From assembly GCA_963580285.1 (NCBI GenBank), contig OY757013.1, positions 128,771,027 to 128,835,026 on the forward strand: a DNA stretch of 64,000 nt, in the 5' to 3' direction. A model generated the notes under the pieces. It ran no database searches. It saw only the letters and a list, made by a program, of their open reading frames with translations, and was not told where the DNA came from. The translations under genes and the position numbers were made by a program. Positions 31,301 to 43,139 of this stretch are shown one piece after another; the first letter of the stretch is position 1, and the number at the start of each line of letters is the position of its first letter. Source of the DNA: Lucinisca nassula (Eukaryota; Mollusca; Bivalvia; Lucinida; Lucinidae).

Positions 31301-32660
31301 CTGATATAAATCAAAATGGAGTCCAAATAATTAAAAACCTGTCTAGAATATGAGTCTAAACCAATAATTTATTTCTGATTTCTTAGAATATTCACGCTGA
31401 TCTCAAAGGACCATAAGTAAAATATAAACTGCACTATGGTTGATGTACGGGGAGACGTTTTACGGACGCCACCCGGCACAACACCAGCTGCAGTGAAGGC
31501 AAATAAAAATCAAAAAATGAAGTCCTTTAAGAGCAATGAAAACATTCATAAGAAAGAAGATGGGTCATACTACGTAGTTTCGGCTAATAAAGCCGCATCA
31601 GTGACCCTGTTATGATCCGGCAACGAAAGCCAGAGGAAACATACTGTAAATTTGCGAATTTCGAACAGGCAGTCGATTCAAAGACTGATATAAATCAAAA
31701 TGGAGTCCAGATAATTAAAAACCTGTCTAGAATATGAGTCTAAACCAATAATTTATTTCCGATTTCTCAGAATATTCACGCTGCTCTCAAAGGACCAAAA
31801 GTAAAATATAAACTGCACTATGGTTGATGTACGGGAAGACGTTTTACGGCCGCCACACGGCACAAGACCAGCTGCAGTGAAGGCAAATAAAAATCAAGAA
31901 TTTTCCGATTTCTCAGAATATTCACGCTGCTCTCAAAGGACCAAAAGTAAAATATAAACTGCACTATGGTTGATGTACGGGGAGACGTTTTACGGCCGCC
32001 ACACGGCACAACACCAGCTGCAGTGAAGGCAAATAAAAATCAAAAATGAGTTCCTTTAAGAGCAATGAAAACATTCATAAGAAAGAAAATGGGTCATACT
32101 ACGTAGTTTCGGCTAATAAAGCCGCATCAGTGACACTGTAATGATCCGGCAAAGAAAGCCGGAGGAAACATACTGCAATTTTGCGAATTTCGAATAGGCA
32201 GTCGATTCAAAGACTGATATAAATCAAAATGGGGTCCAAATAATTAAAAATCTGTCTAGAATATGAGTCTAAACCAATAATTTATTTCCGATTTCTCAGA
32301 ATATTCACGCTGCTCTCAAAGGACCAAAAGTAAAATATAAACTGCACTATGGTTGATGTACGGGGAGACGTTTTACGGCCGCCACACGGCACAACACCAG
32401 CTGCAGTGTAGGCAAATAAAAATCAAAAATGAGTTCCTTTAAGAGCAACGAAAACATTAATAAGAAGGAAGATGGGTCATACTACGTAGTTTCGGCTAAT
32501 AAAGCCTCATCAGTGACCCTGTAATGATCCGGCAAAGAAAGCCAGAGGAAACATACTGCAATTTTGCGAATTTCGAATAGGCAGTCGATTCAAAGACTGG
32601 TGTAAATCAAAATGGGGTCCAAATATTAAAAAAATCTGTCTAGAATATGAGTCTAAATGG
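31301..32660 (+). repeat. Satellite array, about 380-bp unit
   Basis: Unit starts GACTGATATAAATCAAAATG at about 31300, 31682, 32213 and (variant) 32596; a partial internal duplication near 31900-32050 adds about 150 bp. The core contains GGGAGACGTTTTACGGCCGC and ACACCAGCTGCAGTG. Related single units occur inside the Polinton (5530-5605, 10255-10320, 11370-11665). Confidence 0.85.
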
Positions 32661-33871
32661 TGTGATTAGTGATGTAATCACTTTGATACTCAGACAAACA
32701 TTGCCACTTATGTATCCAGTTTTAAGAATATTTCAGGTTCCATTGCCTTCACTTCTATTTTTCAAAATTGTTCTATTTTATTGATTTTCTTACAACAATA
32801 TACTCGTTTCTCGTGGCACCGAGGGTTCCATGGTACCGGGGTAAACAATATTTTGCTTATTTTGAATACTGTACTATTCCCATGGGCTTGATATCCTTGC
32901 ATTAGTACACTAAGAAATATCTCTTTTCTTTGAAATATGTTTCATTACATTGTGATGAGAAATATATGGATAAATATCTAGGACGTTATAAAGCAGGCGA
33001 AATATGATTTTTTCACATTTTCTCTGAATCCCTGTTTGATTTATTCAGCTTAAATTTATGTTTAAGATACCAATGAGTTTTCTTTTGTGGCTTAAACTTT
33101 TCCCAGGTAATTCTTCTAAACTGAAATATGGAAGAACCATTCCAAATGTTTCGTGTTGATATATACTGTCTTCTTTAGTTATGGGTATCCATTTAGCATT
33201 GAAAGTAGAAGTAAAACAAAGATCAGGAATCGATACAATTAACTTACTCCACCCATTTGCAAACTTTGGCATTAACTAAATAGATAGTGTATGCATGCAT
33301 TCATTTAAACACTTTAAACTATTCCAATATTTCTATACCCCAAAAACATTTATGAAGATAAGCTTAGAAGTTAAAGCCATATAATGATGAATCAAACTTG
33401 CTTGATGTCCAAAACCATCATGATGAACTGTACCCCTGTATCTCAATTATAGCTTACTTCAATATATATATACCATTTGCAGTCTGAAAAGCAAGCAAAA
33501 AGTAGTTTACATTTTTTTTGCAGTTTTCCCTTTCTGAAAACTAAAAGTTTATTGTTTTAAATAATATAAAATGCCATCACATGTATTTTTAACCAAATCA
33601 GTGTCCTATATTTTTCACTTTTCAATTTGCATTGGTACCATGGGAACGTCTGTTTGCATGGAAAAATTCTACCCAGGTACACATCTGACAGGTTTGTAAA
33701 TACAAGCTGAAGTATTGTGATCATTACTCCTACCTAGTTGTAAGAAGAGACCCTATAGAAATTCAACATAAAATAATTTTAGAGCTTAATAGCTCTAACT
33801 TTGAAAAATCTATACTTCAACATTAACTACATCGGTACCAAGGGAAACCGGGCTATATAGCTAGCCTTCAG

Positions 33872-33900
<29 letters not shown>
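32661..33900. other. Unassigned AT-rich stretch with a short Naiad 3' relic
   Basis: 33204-33255 is a 52-bp inverted copy of the extreme 3' end of Naiad (AAGTAGAAGTAAAACAAAGA, ATTAACTTACTCCACCCAT). The remainder shows no gene or repeat that I recognise. Confidence 0.55.
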
Positions 33901-34206
<306 letters not shown>

Positions 34207-34214
34207 CTGATACT

Positions 34215-34537
34215 GCGTCGGTAACATTTGACCATTACCGCAGGTGTACATTACATACACTCCAGCTTTGCAGGATGAAAGCCTACACAGTAATCGTGTA
34301 ATTACGGTAGGAATCTTTAACCTGCACATGGGATGGTTCTCCCTGCACAGGGGGGGGGGGGGCTCCAGTTAACGTCCCTATCCGAAGGACGGCGCACGTT
34401 ATGACATTCATCCCTGCAAATGATGCCAATGGAGCATGTTCGGACACCGAAATTTTATCACCGCTGCCGGGGATCGAACCCGGGACCTCTAGCATCAGAG
34501 GCAAGTGCACTAACACTGAGCTATCACGCTACACCTA
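34215..34537 (-). mobile_element. tRNA-derived SINE-B copy (minus)
   Basis: Minus-strand head GTGATAGCTCAGTGTTAGTG with box B GGGTTCGATCCCC, body ACATGCTCCATTGGCATCAT and tail reaching TGGTCAAATGTTACCGACGC. A run of G (about 34350-34361) lies inside. Longest SINE-B copy in the window. Confidence 0.8.
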
Positions 34538-34539
34538 TT

Positions 34540-34829
34540 TCACATTAGGTTGATTTCGCTAAATAGGGCTGATTTCGCGACATGAAGTTGATTTCGTATT
34601 TTATATCTACCCTGACCTATTTTCTCGTTTCGGAACGAGAATAACCGGAAATTACCGAGATTTTGCCTTATACGGGTGGAAAAATTACAAAATCGGCCAA
34701 TTATTGTCATATTTTGAACAATTTAATATCAGAAAGCGTATATTCCATACTTATTCATGTGGCTCAATTTGACTTTAGCTGTGTTTGATTATTTGATGCA
34801 GACGTAGTTCGTATTTTCCGGACACAAAA
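34540..34829 (+). promoter_or_regulatory. Probable promoter/5' UTR region of the DEAF1-like gene
   Basis: Sequence between the SINE-B and the ATG; unlike its surroundings it carries no recognised repeat. The ATG sits in ACACAAAAATGTC, an acceptable animal initiation context. No TATA box is evident. Confidence 0.35.
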
Positions 34830-35193
34830 ATGTCGGAAGGGGAAATTGCCGAAGATCTCCCGAACGGTGACGATTCGGCCTTCGAAGAACAAAACACTGG
34901 AAGAGGCGATACATCAGCAGGAACAGTTTATGTTGATACTGCAGAGGATGTAATCACAGCCGAACATTACCGCGATGAAAGTGGGAAAACGACACATATT
35001 GTCATTCATGATCAAAATCTTGATTCAGGATTGAAAACCCCAACCACCCCTCTCCCACCCCCAACACCAGCCACCCCGCTTAGCAGGGAGAGGGGCTTAA
35101 AATACCAGTGGGATGACTCTGCTCACAATGAAGTTCTTCCTGTTAGGTGTAAAAATCAGAATGGAGAGCTACATAAATACAAATTTGGATCAG
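34830..35193 (+). CDS. DEAF1: DEAF1-like transcription factor, first coding exon
   Basis: 121 codons plus one base. The acidic N-terminus leads into THIVIHDQNLDSGLKTPTTP and a proline/threonine run, then KYQWDDSAHNEVLPVRCKNQ and ELHKYKFGS. Human DEAF1 has the same succession (a VVHTDGS-type segment, TP repeats, KYNWD, LPVRCRN, LYKNRLGSG), so this is the start of a SAND domain. The exon ends in TCAG at 35190-35193 followed by GTGTAG, a good splice donor, phase 1, cutting the SAND domain just before its GRGRCIK motif. DEAF1 binds TTCG/CpG-type motifs in the nucleus and has a C-terminal MYND finger, to be sought outside this window. Only host gene I recognise here; the rest of the SAND domain was not found in the next 28.8 kb. 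Confidence 0.88.
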
Positions 35194-35356
35194 GTGTAGT
35201 GTTGAATTACTGTTCAGTTGCTGACAGCCTGGGGCCAGTTGTGCAAAACCAATGACATCGATCCCTAGTTACTGTATCGTTAAATCGTTGAACATATGAT
35301 ATGGAAAATATGCTGATATTTTTGCTGAAAAAATGCGAGCAGATTTTTTCAGCAAA

Positions 35357-35660
35357 AATAACACTACACCCAGCAGGTCGGGTATGAAACACCCTTCCCG
35401 ATCCGAAAATCCCTGATCCAAAAATTTTCTTTTTGCGCAAATTCATTAATTAGAATATAATTTAAGAACTTTTTGTGTTTATTTAATTACTTATAAGTAT
35501 TTTAATCATTATTTATGTATATTTTGTTTAAATAAGTTCAATTTGTATTTTAATCCTAAATTATTCCTCTCTCAGGGGTATGAAAGACCCTGCCGATTTT
35601 TGTAAAAATATTGTATTTTTCCGCCTCTAATTAAAAAAGTAATCAATAACTAAATGACAA
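35357..35660 (+). repeat. Dispersed repeat R2, copy 1 (inverted partner at 39695-39985)
   Basis: Shares GTATGAAACACCCTTCCCGA, CATTAATTAGAATATA, TTTTAATCATTATTTATGT, GGGTATGAAAGA and CCGCCTCTAATTA with 39695-39985 in the opposite orientation. The two copies lie 4 kb apart and could be the long inverted ends of one element, or two insertions. Confidence 0.7.
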
Positions 35661-36117
35661 AATCAACATAACGGAGTTGTTATATACTTTAATGGCTTTT
35701 CTAGAATAAAAGAGAACTTAAAAAAAGAGTTTCGGAGGTGTTTTTGCATATTTTTATCCAAAACGATTATCGATCATTATTGCTATATATATTTATAGTA
35801 AAGAAAATTGAACCGAGTGTGAAAGAAATGACCGGAAACGGACTGATCTTGAGTTTCACATTGTCTCAAAAATCGTATTTGTGACATATATTTACCATTG
35901 TGCGAGTTTCACCATGAAACTCAAGATCGGTCCTTTCGGGTGATTTCTTTCACATTCGGTTCAATTTACGTAACTATAAATAGCAATAATGATCGGTAAT
36001 CATTTTGGATAAAAATATGCAAAAAACACCTCCGAAACTCTTTGTAAGTTCTCTTTTATTCTAGAAAAGCCATAAAAGTATATAACAATTCCTTTATGTT
36101 GATTTTCAGTCGGTGAA
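35661..36117. repeat. Long foldback, arms about 200 bp
   Basis: From CAACATAACGGAGTTGTTAT on the left to ATAACAATTCCTTTATGTTG on the right, the arms pair over about 200 bp (for example TTCTAGAATAAAAGAGAAC, CGGAGGTGTTTTTGCATAT, GAAACTCAAGATCGGTCC) around a spacer centred near 35890. A MITE-like foldback directly adjoining repeat R2. Confidence 0.85.
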
Positions 36118-36930
36118 TTTATTCACAAGACCTTAGTCATCGTCCGATGACACTTTTCAGCTTCCTTCTATTCAAATGCTTTTGAAGTTATAGTGGTCGG
36201 CGGTTGTCTACGACTTATTACTACTTATATCCCTCCGCCCACTGTGTAGTCTTTGCAGTTTTATCTGAGATCTGAAAGCCTTGGCGTAGAATTGTTTGAT
36301 TTGGGTTACACCTATGATTTTATGTATTTACAATACATTAACACAAACAGTTTGATATATTTACGATATTAAAATTTTCTGGCGGATGAATACAATCGGT
36401 CGGAGGTCAAGATTGTTGTGTTTCGGTACAGAAAAGTAAGAAAAAAATATACAGTAACATTCTTTTCTATTTCGAATAATTTTTGCGGGTTTGATATTCG
36501 TACATGCTTTTTATACTGGATAATGTATATAAAATTAGTCGAGTCCAAGTTGTATGATTGCAGTAGGCATATCTATAAAATGAGTCAATGACTGCAGAAG
36601 TCAAACAAATCAAAGCTCTAGATAACAGGACAATGAGTAGAAATAATTTCGCATTTGATCTTTCTTTATTTATAATATACATGTAATATACTGCCACACC
36701 CTCTCATGAAGAACGAAGATTACGTGCAGTTGATCATTTGTCAGTTTTCTATACTATAGATCTAATTTTCCAAAAAACATATTTGTTGTGGGTATTGGTT
36801 AGAATCGTCGTGTGGGTGGGGAGGGGGTGCAATTCTAACGATTATCATATAAATAGCCTGCATCAGTCCGTTTGTGTTCGTGGTAGATACTGCATTTTGT
36901 CTTTGATGCAAGAAGACCCCTGTCGGGTGA
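36118..36930. other. Unassigned stretch with a foldback-family relic
   Basis: 36784-36840 contains TTGTGGGTATTGGTTAGAAT ... ATTCTAACG, a decayed GTTAGAAC hairpin. Otherwise AT-rich DNA with no gene. Confidence 0.45.
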
Positions 36931-36934
36931 CACG

Positions 36935-37165
36935 TCAAATGACATTCCTGGTCTATGAATGCCATTGTAGCATTTCTGATTCGATTCCCAGCAAATAAAA
37001 TTATGGCGTCCGAACATGCGCCACAGGGATGGTCGCCACTAAGTGCACCATTAACTGCAGCCCCCATGTGCAGGAGAACCACCCAGGTTAACGACCCCAA
37101 CCCTAATTAGCTATACAGGATAATATGTATGCACCTGCAAGTAATGGTCAAATGTTACGGATATA
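36935..37165 (+). mobile_element. Degenerate SINE-B copy (plus)
   Basis: Headless copy: TTCGATTCCCAGCAAATAAA, GTCCGAACATGCGCCACAGG, GTGCAGGAGAACC, GGTCAAATGTTACGG match the SINE-B box B, body and tail. Confidence 0.6.
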
Positions 37166-37924
37166 TATGCATTAAATATCTTTATTATCTGGAGCTTTAT
37201 ATTCGGTTACAGCTACACCAGCCTCTTGTTTTGTCTGCTGATAACAATAATAGGCGATAATTGAAGATCAAGTAACAGGTAAATGAAGTGATGGCTGCCT
37301 GCTCTCATTATCCCCAGTCCGTGTAAGAAGATAGATATTTTTTTAATGCCCCTGAGGCATATTTAATAATCCTCTGCATTCGCTGATTTAACCTTTAACC
37401 ACAACCTTTGTCTTGGAGCAGAAATAAAAACAAATAATGTATACCCCAGTAAACCCCAGTTTTCCCTATATAAAGTATACGGTTTAGGGGGTGTTCCTTA
37501 AACGGACTTGTTCACATGATGAATGTAAAGAGCACCCCTGTCACCCCGCTAAATACAAAGAAAAATAGTGTCTACAGGGTATACATAGCATAATCTTCAG
37601 AATGTTGAAGGAGGCTATTACACGGCAGAAGCAGAAGTATACATTATTATTACAAAGATTGTGGGTACTCGTTAGAACATTTTTATTGAGACAGTTCTAA
37701 CGAGCACCTTCAATCGATGTATGAAGAGAGAAAAATAATATTAATAGAAAAAAAAACTCGGGTTAAGAGAGCTCTGTTAAAAGAATGCGCCTGCTATGTA
37801 TGTTATGTGTAAGCGCTATAATATAACGTTTCCTTACAAAATCAAAGCACTGAGAGTATCGGTGGGTCGATCGTCTCTGAGTGTAGGTTGGGAAAATAGT
37901 CCTAAACTGAGAATCGGAATGTTC
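37166..37924. repeat. Two relics of the GTTAGAAC foldback family
   Basis: 37400-37520 holds the conserved tail (GGAGCAGAAATAAA, GTATACCCCAGTAAACCCC, TATATAAAGTA). 37660-37715 holds the hairpin (GTGGGTACTCGTTAGAAC ... GTTCTAACGAGCACC). The 140-bp sequence between may be a later insertion. No gene. Confidence 0.6.
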
Positions 37925-37992
37925 GTTTACTTTTAAGCAAGCACAGTAGATCTGATCAGACATCGCGTTATGTGGCGTCTGATTATGTAGAT
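37925..37992. repeat. Mini-foldback (GATCAGAC family)
   Basis: GCAAGCACAGTAGATCTGAT ... GTCTGATTATGTAGATTCTG CTTGC: imperfect hairpin of about 65 bp; see also 1613, 40765, 45395, 46370, 47635 and 49151. Confidence 0.6.
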
Positions 37993-38029
37993 TCTGCTTG
38001 CCAATGTTCAAGTGCATAAGCACAGTCCA

Positions 38030-38331
38030 CCCGCTCCCGCCAAACGGGGCTTGAATAAATAGATGGGCTGCATGATGCTTCCACGTAGAGCTGAAACCAA
38101 CCAAACAGGAGTACTAGTAAACCGCTTAGAGCATCTAAGCCTGCCCAGACAAAGCGGTGCGAGTCGGACCATCCATGCTCATAAACCCTATTGGTTCCAA
38201 TTTGCGACAGGGCTTGAGATGTCATTTCATCTCAGTATCGGGTAAAAGTCCCATAAAATTGGAAATATCGTCGCCAAATGACATATACAGTGTTGACGGG
38301 AACGTTAAACCTCAAATCAAACAAACAAACG
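38030..38331 (+). mobile_element. SINE-M copy with 11-bp target-site duplication
   Basis: Full copy flanked by AGCACAGTCCA at 38019-38029 and 38332-38342; it ends in the (CAAA)n tail. Confidence 0.9.
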
Positions 38332-38342
38332 AGCACAGTCCA

Positions 38343-39694
38343 TAATTTTCTTCTTTTGCTGCGCTCTGACGTCTTAGGAATGCCAGTTCAGGATCAACGG
38401 CAATCAGATGGTCAGTGATAGTCCCGCGGACAATAGCAAGCAACAGAATCTCTGTTTTATAACATAGACTGTGGGCACCCGTTAAATCGCTTCATTATAA
38501 GAAAAGTATTTAGTCAATTTTTTGTCTGCCAAAAAAAAAAAAAAAAAATATGGTAGCATTTTCCGTCAAATTATTTACATGTACTTGTCATTTGTTAATG
38601 TGATTAATTATTTCCCTTCTGTATATCGATTCATCATTCTGAATTTCGAGTATTTCACTGCTAATGCTTAACCTCATATGCAACACAATCTGTGCTGAAT
38701 ATTTCATGTCGCAGCTGCAAACAGTGTAGATCCATCGATCAGCATCTACAATGTTTATCATAGTTTCTCCTCTCTCTTTTCTCCTCGCTCAGTCCCACCA
38801 CTGCATCCCAGATCCTGAATAACAGTGATCTGTAATAGAGCCCCCTCAGCGATATGTTTAAACAATAACAAAAAAGCATTTCACCGGTTAATGCAGGTCC
38901 GCACACAGTTGGGAAGGTGTAAACCCGCTCTTGGAAATTATCTCAGATTCATGCAGTTTTTTATCTTCTGCAAAATACCTGAAATTCGCACCGTCAACCG
39001 CCCCTTTTCAGAGTTTGCGTACAGGCCTGAATCATGTTCAAAACTGTTGCTACATACATATGTCGAACAGTGCCCACCCTGATAAGAAGCAATCTACTGT
39101 CTATCCGATCTAGGTCTACGCTGTATATCTAATAACGGTACCACATATAAAGTCTGAGCTACTCATTTTGCTCTTAAACATTTCAGGGTTCTCAACAGAA
39201 GTGCAAAAAGTCTATGTTTACTCGACTTGGCATACTTTATGAATGAAATGTTCCGTAAGACGTCACGTGACAGCGTGTTACCTGAGCAACCTGGCATTCT
39301 TATACTATTTCGTTTAACCCTCAAATGCCACAGTGTAGTCCCTGTGCAACCTACTGAGCAGACGCCACATTCCGCGGCGTCTGCTCTGGGTATTCGGTGT
39401 TCACACGATTCCTGTCAAGACTCTATAGATAGCTCTGACCCATATGTTGCATCGATAAAAATAGCGCAACGTTTCAAGTTCTATTAATATTGGTTTTCCC
39501 AAATCAGTGATGGTCACGTGAACAACTGCATGAATTCCGTTTGCCATTTAGTAAATTTGTGTCGATCATACACGATCCAAAGCACGTTAATTTACGCCTG
39601 TAGGGTACTGGTAAACAGTGTAAGTCCGGATTAAACATGTAAAGTGTTTCAAATGCAGCTTTTGTAATTCACCGACTTTGAGGCTTCTCAAGCC
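38343..39694. other. Unassigned DNA with one mini-foldback
   Basis: 38466-38490 retains GACTGTGGGCACCCGTTA of the foldback family; 39355-39400 contains a GCAGACGCC...GGCGTCTGC hairpin. Poly-A at about 38532-38548. No convincing coding sequence. Confidence 0.45.
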
Positions 39695-39985
39695 TTTGAT
39701 TTCATTTAGTTATTGCTTATTTATTTAATTAGAGGCGGAAGAATACAATAATATTACGAAAAATCGGCAGGATCTTTCATACCCCAGAGAGAGGAATAAT
39801 TAAGGATTAAATCACAAGTTGGACTTATTTAAACAACATAAATAATGATTAAAATACTTAAAAGTAATTAAATAAACACAAAAAACATATATTCTAATTA
39901 ATGCATTAGGGCAAATAGAAAATTTTGGATCGGGGATTTTCGGATCGGGGTCGGGAAGGGTGTTTCATACCAGACCCACCCAGCA
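39695..39985 (-). repeat. Dispersed repeat R2, copy 2
   Basis: Inverted partner of 35357-35660 with many substitutions. It ends at ACCAGACCC, directly against the CCCAGCAGGC terminus of the next element. Confidence 0.7.
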
Positions 39986-40133
39986 GGCAAACGTCGCTAG
40001 GGCAACATCAAATCAACGTCGGTGCAATGTCATGACGTTGCACCGACGTAGATGTGACGTTGCATTAACGTCATGACATTGTACGGATGTTGATGTGACG
40101 TCACAATTACTTAAGTAATGTGCCTGCTGGGTA
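39986..40133. mobile_element. Short MITE with CCCAGCAGGC / GCCTGCTGGG ends
   Basis: About 145-bp element whose interior is built of GACGTTG and AACGTC words (GTGCAATGTCATGACGTTGC). Same ends as the Polinton-borne MITE at 2399-2862 but a different word composition. Confidence 0.65.
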
Positions 40134-40253
40134 CATATTATTGTACTTTCTAGGGGCCGCTTTCCAGAACAGTTAACAATTTGACCACTAACTACACAAC
40201 TGGCCCCAGGTATTCCCGAGGTTCCTCATATTAGGGTACTCAGCATTATGATA

Positions 40254-40503
40254 ACTGGCCCCGAGGTTTAAAACTTTTTTCATGCTCAACTCAGCTGAGC
40301 ATGAATCTTGTGATGCTCATAAAAATTAAAATACTAAGAAGTTGAGTGATTTTTCTTTCTCAGATAGCAGAGAATGTTATTTGTCCTGCTCACGAATTTT
40401 AAATAGCCAACAATTTTGGCATTTTAAAATTTGTGAGCAGGACAAATTTCATGCTCAAGTGAGTTGAGCATGAAAAAAGTTTTATAACCTCGGAGCCAGG
40501 TCT
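40254..40503. mobile_element. MITE with ~50-bp terminal inverted repeats
   Basis: The ends pair: CTGGCCCCGAGGTTTAAAAC / GTTTTATAACCTCGGAGCCAG, continuing through a subterminal palindrome (TCATGCTCAACTC / GAGTTGAGCATGA). A second inner pair, TTTGTCCTGCTCACGAATTT / AAATTTGTGAGCAGGACAAA, flanks the centre, giving a cruciform-like fold. Confidence 0.8.
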
Positions 40504-40764
40504 CTGGGCAGTAGTGGTGTGTACCGGTATGCGATTTTATCGAAATACCGGTATATCACGTTCGATCAATATACCGAATCAACGCTGCGTGTATCGATCA
40601 AAGTATCAAATCATTTGCTACCTGTTTTTCTGCTGCGTTAAGCCTTCAATTTTCCGTAAAACCCACTCGTTTTGTGAGAAGCAAATCGAAACTAAGTCGC
40701 CATTTGCAACGGATGTTATTGTCTGCAACAGAGGCAGCTATGCCCGCGGCCCTTTTTTGGGACA

Positions 40765-40860
40765 TTGGCAAACAGTGCAGTCCCAGATCAGACACCTCAG
40801 AAAGACGCCACAGCTGTCTGATTTGGATTTACACTGTTTGATGATTTATGACACTATTGT
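40765..40860. repeat. Mini-foldback (GATCAGAC family)
   Basis: GGCAAACAGTGCAGTCCCAG and ATTTACACTGTTTGA ends around a GATCAGACACC ... GCTGTCTGATTTG stem. Confidence 0.6.
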
Positions 40861-41227
40861 TTATCCCTGTCATATACTGGGGTGGGTGTCGATAATGTGT
40901 GAAAATAGGGTCCAGTTATGTCTCGTTTGCGTTTGTTCCCCAATCATAAAATTTAGGAAGTGTCTCCTGACAACCGGTTGTCAGGAGCATTTTTGCTATA
41001 TAAAATGCTCCTGACAACCGGTTGTCAGGAGCATTTTTGCTATCAAAAATGCTCCTGACAACCAGCAATATTTTTCCAATATAAACCTATAATATTAGTA
41101 TTACTTTGGTTACCTTTTCAGTATTTCATGGTTCTTGATACATGTTTAATGCTTTTTTTTGTCATTTTTTAGTATTCAAATGAACTTAATTGAAGTTAAC
41201 TCATGTAATCTTTATTCAGATTTTTTA

Positions 41228-41419
41228 GGTCACCAGAGCCAAATTAGGCTCTGCGGGAGCTTATAGGATAGGCAGTTGTCCGTCGTCGTCTGAAATATGT
41301 CGTCAGCTGGCATCAACACTTCAATTTGTTCCAAATGACATCTCCTCTGAAGCCACTAAGCTGATTTGACCCAAATTTTATCTGTAGCATCCTTGGGCTG
41401 GGGGATTGAAAGTTTATGT
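41228..41419 (+). repeat. Fragment of a hairpin-headed element
   Basis: CCAGAGCCAAATTAGGCTCTG hairpin-like start followed by GTTGTCCGTCGTCGTC and ATGACATCTCCTCTGAAGCC, as in the element at 60440-62030. Confidence 0.5.
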
Positions 41420-42625
41420 TTTAAGCTCACCGTCACAAGTGAACTTTTGGGATCACCTTTTGTCCGTTGTCCGTGCATCCATCCGTGTGTAAACACACCT
41501 CCTCCTAAACCCCTGATCGGATTTTGACCAAACTTCACAGTAATGAGCCTTAGGTGGTGCCCTTTCAGAGTTGTTCAAATGGTTCCTGTCCGTTGCACAT
41601 CTAGGTCACAGGAACCAAAAATAGATTTTTTTCACTGAAAACTTAAAAAAATATTCTTCTCTGAAACCACAAGGCCCAGGTCTTTGATATTTGGTATGAA
41701 GCTTCAATTAGTGGACCCAAGAATGTTCAAATTATAGTGCTGGGGCCCTTTGGTTTTGCATGGGCTTATATAGGGAAAATCTTTAAAAATCTTCTTCTGT
41801 GAAACCGCAAGGCCCAGGTCTTTGATATTTGGTATGAAACTTCATCTTGTGGACCTCTACCAAGGTTGTTCAAACTATAGCCCTGGGGCAAAAAAATGCC
41901 CCCGCTCCGGGGCCCTTTGGTTTTACACAGACTTGTATAGATATAGGGAAAATCTTGAAAAATCTCTGAAACCACAAGGCCTAGGTCTTTGATATTTGGT
42001 GTGAAATTTCACCAAGTGGACCTTTAATTGTTCAAATTATAGCCCTGAGGCCAAAAATGCCCCCGCCCCGAGATCCTTTGGTTTTATATTGGGTTATATA
42101 GGGACATCTTTAAAAACCTTCTTTCCTGAAATTGCAAGGCCCAGGTCTTTGATATTTGGTGTTAAGCTTCATCTAGTGGACCTCTATCAAGATAATGAGA
42201 TTGTTTAAATTAAAACCCTGAGGCCAAAAATGCCCCCGCCTCAGGGCCATTTGGTTTTACATAGGCTTATGTAGGGAATATCTTTAAAAAAAAATCTTCT
42301 CTGAAACTGCAACCCCCCAGGTCTTTGATATTTGGTGTGTAGCTTCATCTAGTAGACCTTTACCAAGATTGTTCAAATTATAGCCTTTGAATGTTGATAT
42401 TTGGTATGAAGTGCTTCATCTAGTGGGCCTTTACCAAGTACCAAGATTGTTCAAACTATAGCCTTCGTTGATATTTGGTATGAAGCTTCACCTTTTTAGA
42501 CTTCCCTCAATGTTATGCACATTATAGCCATGGGGATAAGAACGGCCCTCCCCGTGACCCACTTGTTACTCTGTGGATATGGTGAGTGATTCAGGGCCAT
42601 CATGGCTCTCTTGTTTATGAAAATC
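41420..42625 (-). repeat. Hairpin-headed element with 160-bp tandem array (family 2, minus)
   Basis: Inverted relative of 18151-19572. The CTCTCTTGTT/GGGCCATCATGG head is at about 42590-42615, and units of about 160 bp run down to 41640 (AGGTCTTTGATATTTGGTAT). The opposite end holds GTGACCTAGATGTGCAACGG complement, a TCCG-type run (41462-41490) and a hairpin-like GCTCACCGTCACAAGTGAAC. Shows both ends of the family. Confidence 0.75.
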
Positions 42626-43139
42626 GGCTCATTAGTTTGGTTGCTATGGCAACTTATAGATTCGATTGACTTATAATGGGGAAAATTGAAAATGGCATTT
42701 CTGCCAAGCCTCTGCAGACGTTTTGACAATACTTTCATAAAAATGTTCCTTAGGCAATCTACTATCTGACCTATCTACTACCCTATAAACAGGGTATGAC
42801 AATGATTTTAGGCCTACTGCTCATTTTTATTGGTTGATGAAAAAAAAAAAAGAAAAAAAAAAAAAAAAACACTTAAAAAATCATCTCAAAAACCTTAAGC
42901 TCTAGGAGGCAGAGACTTTATGAAAATATTCACCATATTTGCCTTTACAGGTTTTTTTTTTTTTTTTTTTTTTATGAAATTCAGCCATTTAGATGGTTTC
43001 TATGGCAACTTAGATTTTCCATAGACTAATAATGAGGAAAATTGAAAAATGACATTTACTGTCAAACCTTTGCTGATATTTTGCCAAACTTTCATAGAAA
43101 TTTTCCTTGAGTAAACTTCTCTCAGCCATATGCTTTTAT
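42626..43139. other. Unassigned DNA with homopolymer runs
   Basis: Poly-A at about 42840-42870, poly-T at 42952-42973. Two similar segments (GGTTGCTATGGCAACTTATA near 42640, GGTTTCTATGGCAACTTAGA near 43000) suggest a degenerate 360-bp tandem pair. Confidence 0.5.
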
